Positions 15,093 through 15,372 of a stretch of 15,372 nt of DNA are shown here, one piece after another (position 1 is the stretch's first letter; each line of letters begins with the position of its first letter). The DNA is from an uncultured bacterium (GTDB lineage: Bacteria > Bacteroidota > Bacteroidia > Chitinophagales > Chitinophagaceae). The DNA lies in the NCBI GenBank assembly GCA_903957405.1, contig CAJBPC010000433.1, positions 1-15,372 of the forward strand. The letters are read 5' to 3'. A program made the translations under genes and the position numbers. The notes below the pieces were generated by a model. It searched no databases. It was not told where the DNA came from and saw only the letters and a list, made by a program, of their open reading frames with translations.

Positions 15093-15372
15093 GCCTGTCG
15101 GTATCGTTGAAAACATGGTTGCCAGCTTCCATCAACGTATGATCACTTTGTAAGTGGCCGACCGATATCGTAATGGTGGGCGCTTAGCACTTTCGGCTGG
15201 ATCACCCATGCCTCGGATGGTAACTCGGGGTTTGAATGAACTACATGCCGATCGCTGTAGGGAGAATGTCGGGCACTGTTGATGCATTACCGTCGGAGCG
15301 TGGAGAACCCGCCTGGGTACCAAGGGGCAGGGAAGATGACAGGCTCAGGTGCTTACTGCTGTCAAAAGCCGC
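15093..15372. other. Unassigned right end, with a short frame open to the window edge
   Basis: No gene is recognised in these 280 bp. A plus-strand frame begins at ATG 15236 (MNYMPIAVGRMSGTVDA) and stays open for 45 codons to the edge, rich in Arg and Gly. A 63-codon minus-strand frame covers 15132-15323. Neither has a motif I know. No terminator hairpin is obvious directly after the sulfatase stop. The stretch could be the start of another gene or of a mobile element's non-coding leader, but nothing visible decides this. Confidence 0.35.

Noticed and set aside
15093..15372. Possible group II intron or other mobile-element leader at the right end
   Set aside because: The GC-rich text with short Arg-rich frames recalls such leaders, but no domain V, splice-site or reverse transcriptase motif is visible in the window.

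Overview
The window looks like chromosomal DNA from a Bacteroidota bacterium, plausibly a Chitinophagaceae-like soil or freshwater glycan degrader. The evidence is a secreted protein with a type IX secretion (Por) C-terminal domain, a TonB-dependent receptor with an N-terminal carboxypeptidase-regulatory-like domain, a relic of a SusD C-terminus, weak or absent Shine-Dalgarno sequences, and a TAnnTTTG-type -7 element. The genus is inference only.

Layout from left to right: the last 23 residues of an AraC-type regulator (1-72); a strong hairpin terminator (345-390); a minus-strand IPT/TIG plus T9SS-sorted cell-surface protein (409-1458); and, divergently, a TonB-dependent outer-membrane receptor (1655-3994). 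The following gap (3995-4450) holds a decayed SusD/RagB C-terminus. Next come a type I sulfatase (4451-5857) and a large exported GH2 beta-galactosidase (6008-9151), convergent with a FadR-subfamily GntR regulator (9209-9922, minus). An 18-bp perfect hairpin sits between the last two. A 720-bp gap with a 17-bp perfect palindrome of FadR-family operator type leads to an ACS-type MFS transporter (10644-11861). A Tat-exported GH109 alpha-N-acetylgalactosaminidase (12146-13498) and a second type I sulfatase (13551-15092) follow. The final 280 bp are unassigned.

Taken together, 4451-15092 reads as a compact utilisation locus for a sulfated glycan. Two exported sulfatases would remove sulfate esters, the GH2 enzyme would release terminal beta-galactose, and the GH109 enzyme would release terminal alpha-GalNAc. 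The MFS transporter, of a family that carries organic anions such as hexuronates and aldonates, and the FadR-type repressor would import and sense an acidic breakdown product. No intact SusC/SusD pair is visible, and the only SusD sequence is a relic. The substrate (mucin-like, glycosaminoglycan-like or another sulfated GalNAc/Gal glycan) is inferred from enzyme families. The individual genes belong to known families. The less ordinary items are the SusD relic, the palindromic operator, the hairpin that begins inside a stop codon, and the combination of enzymes.
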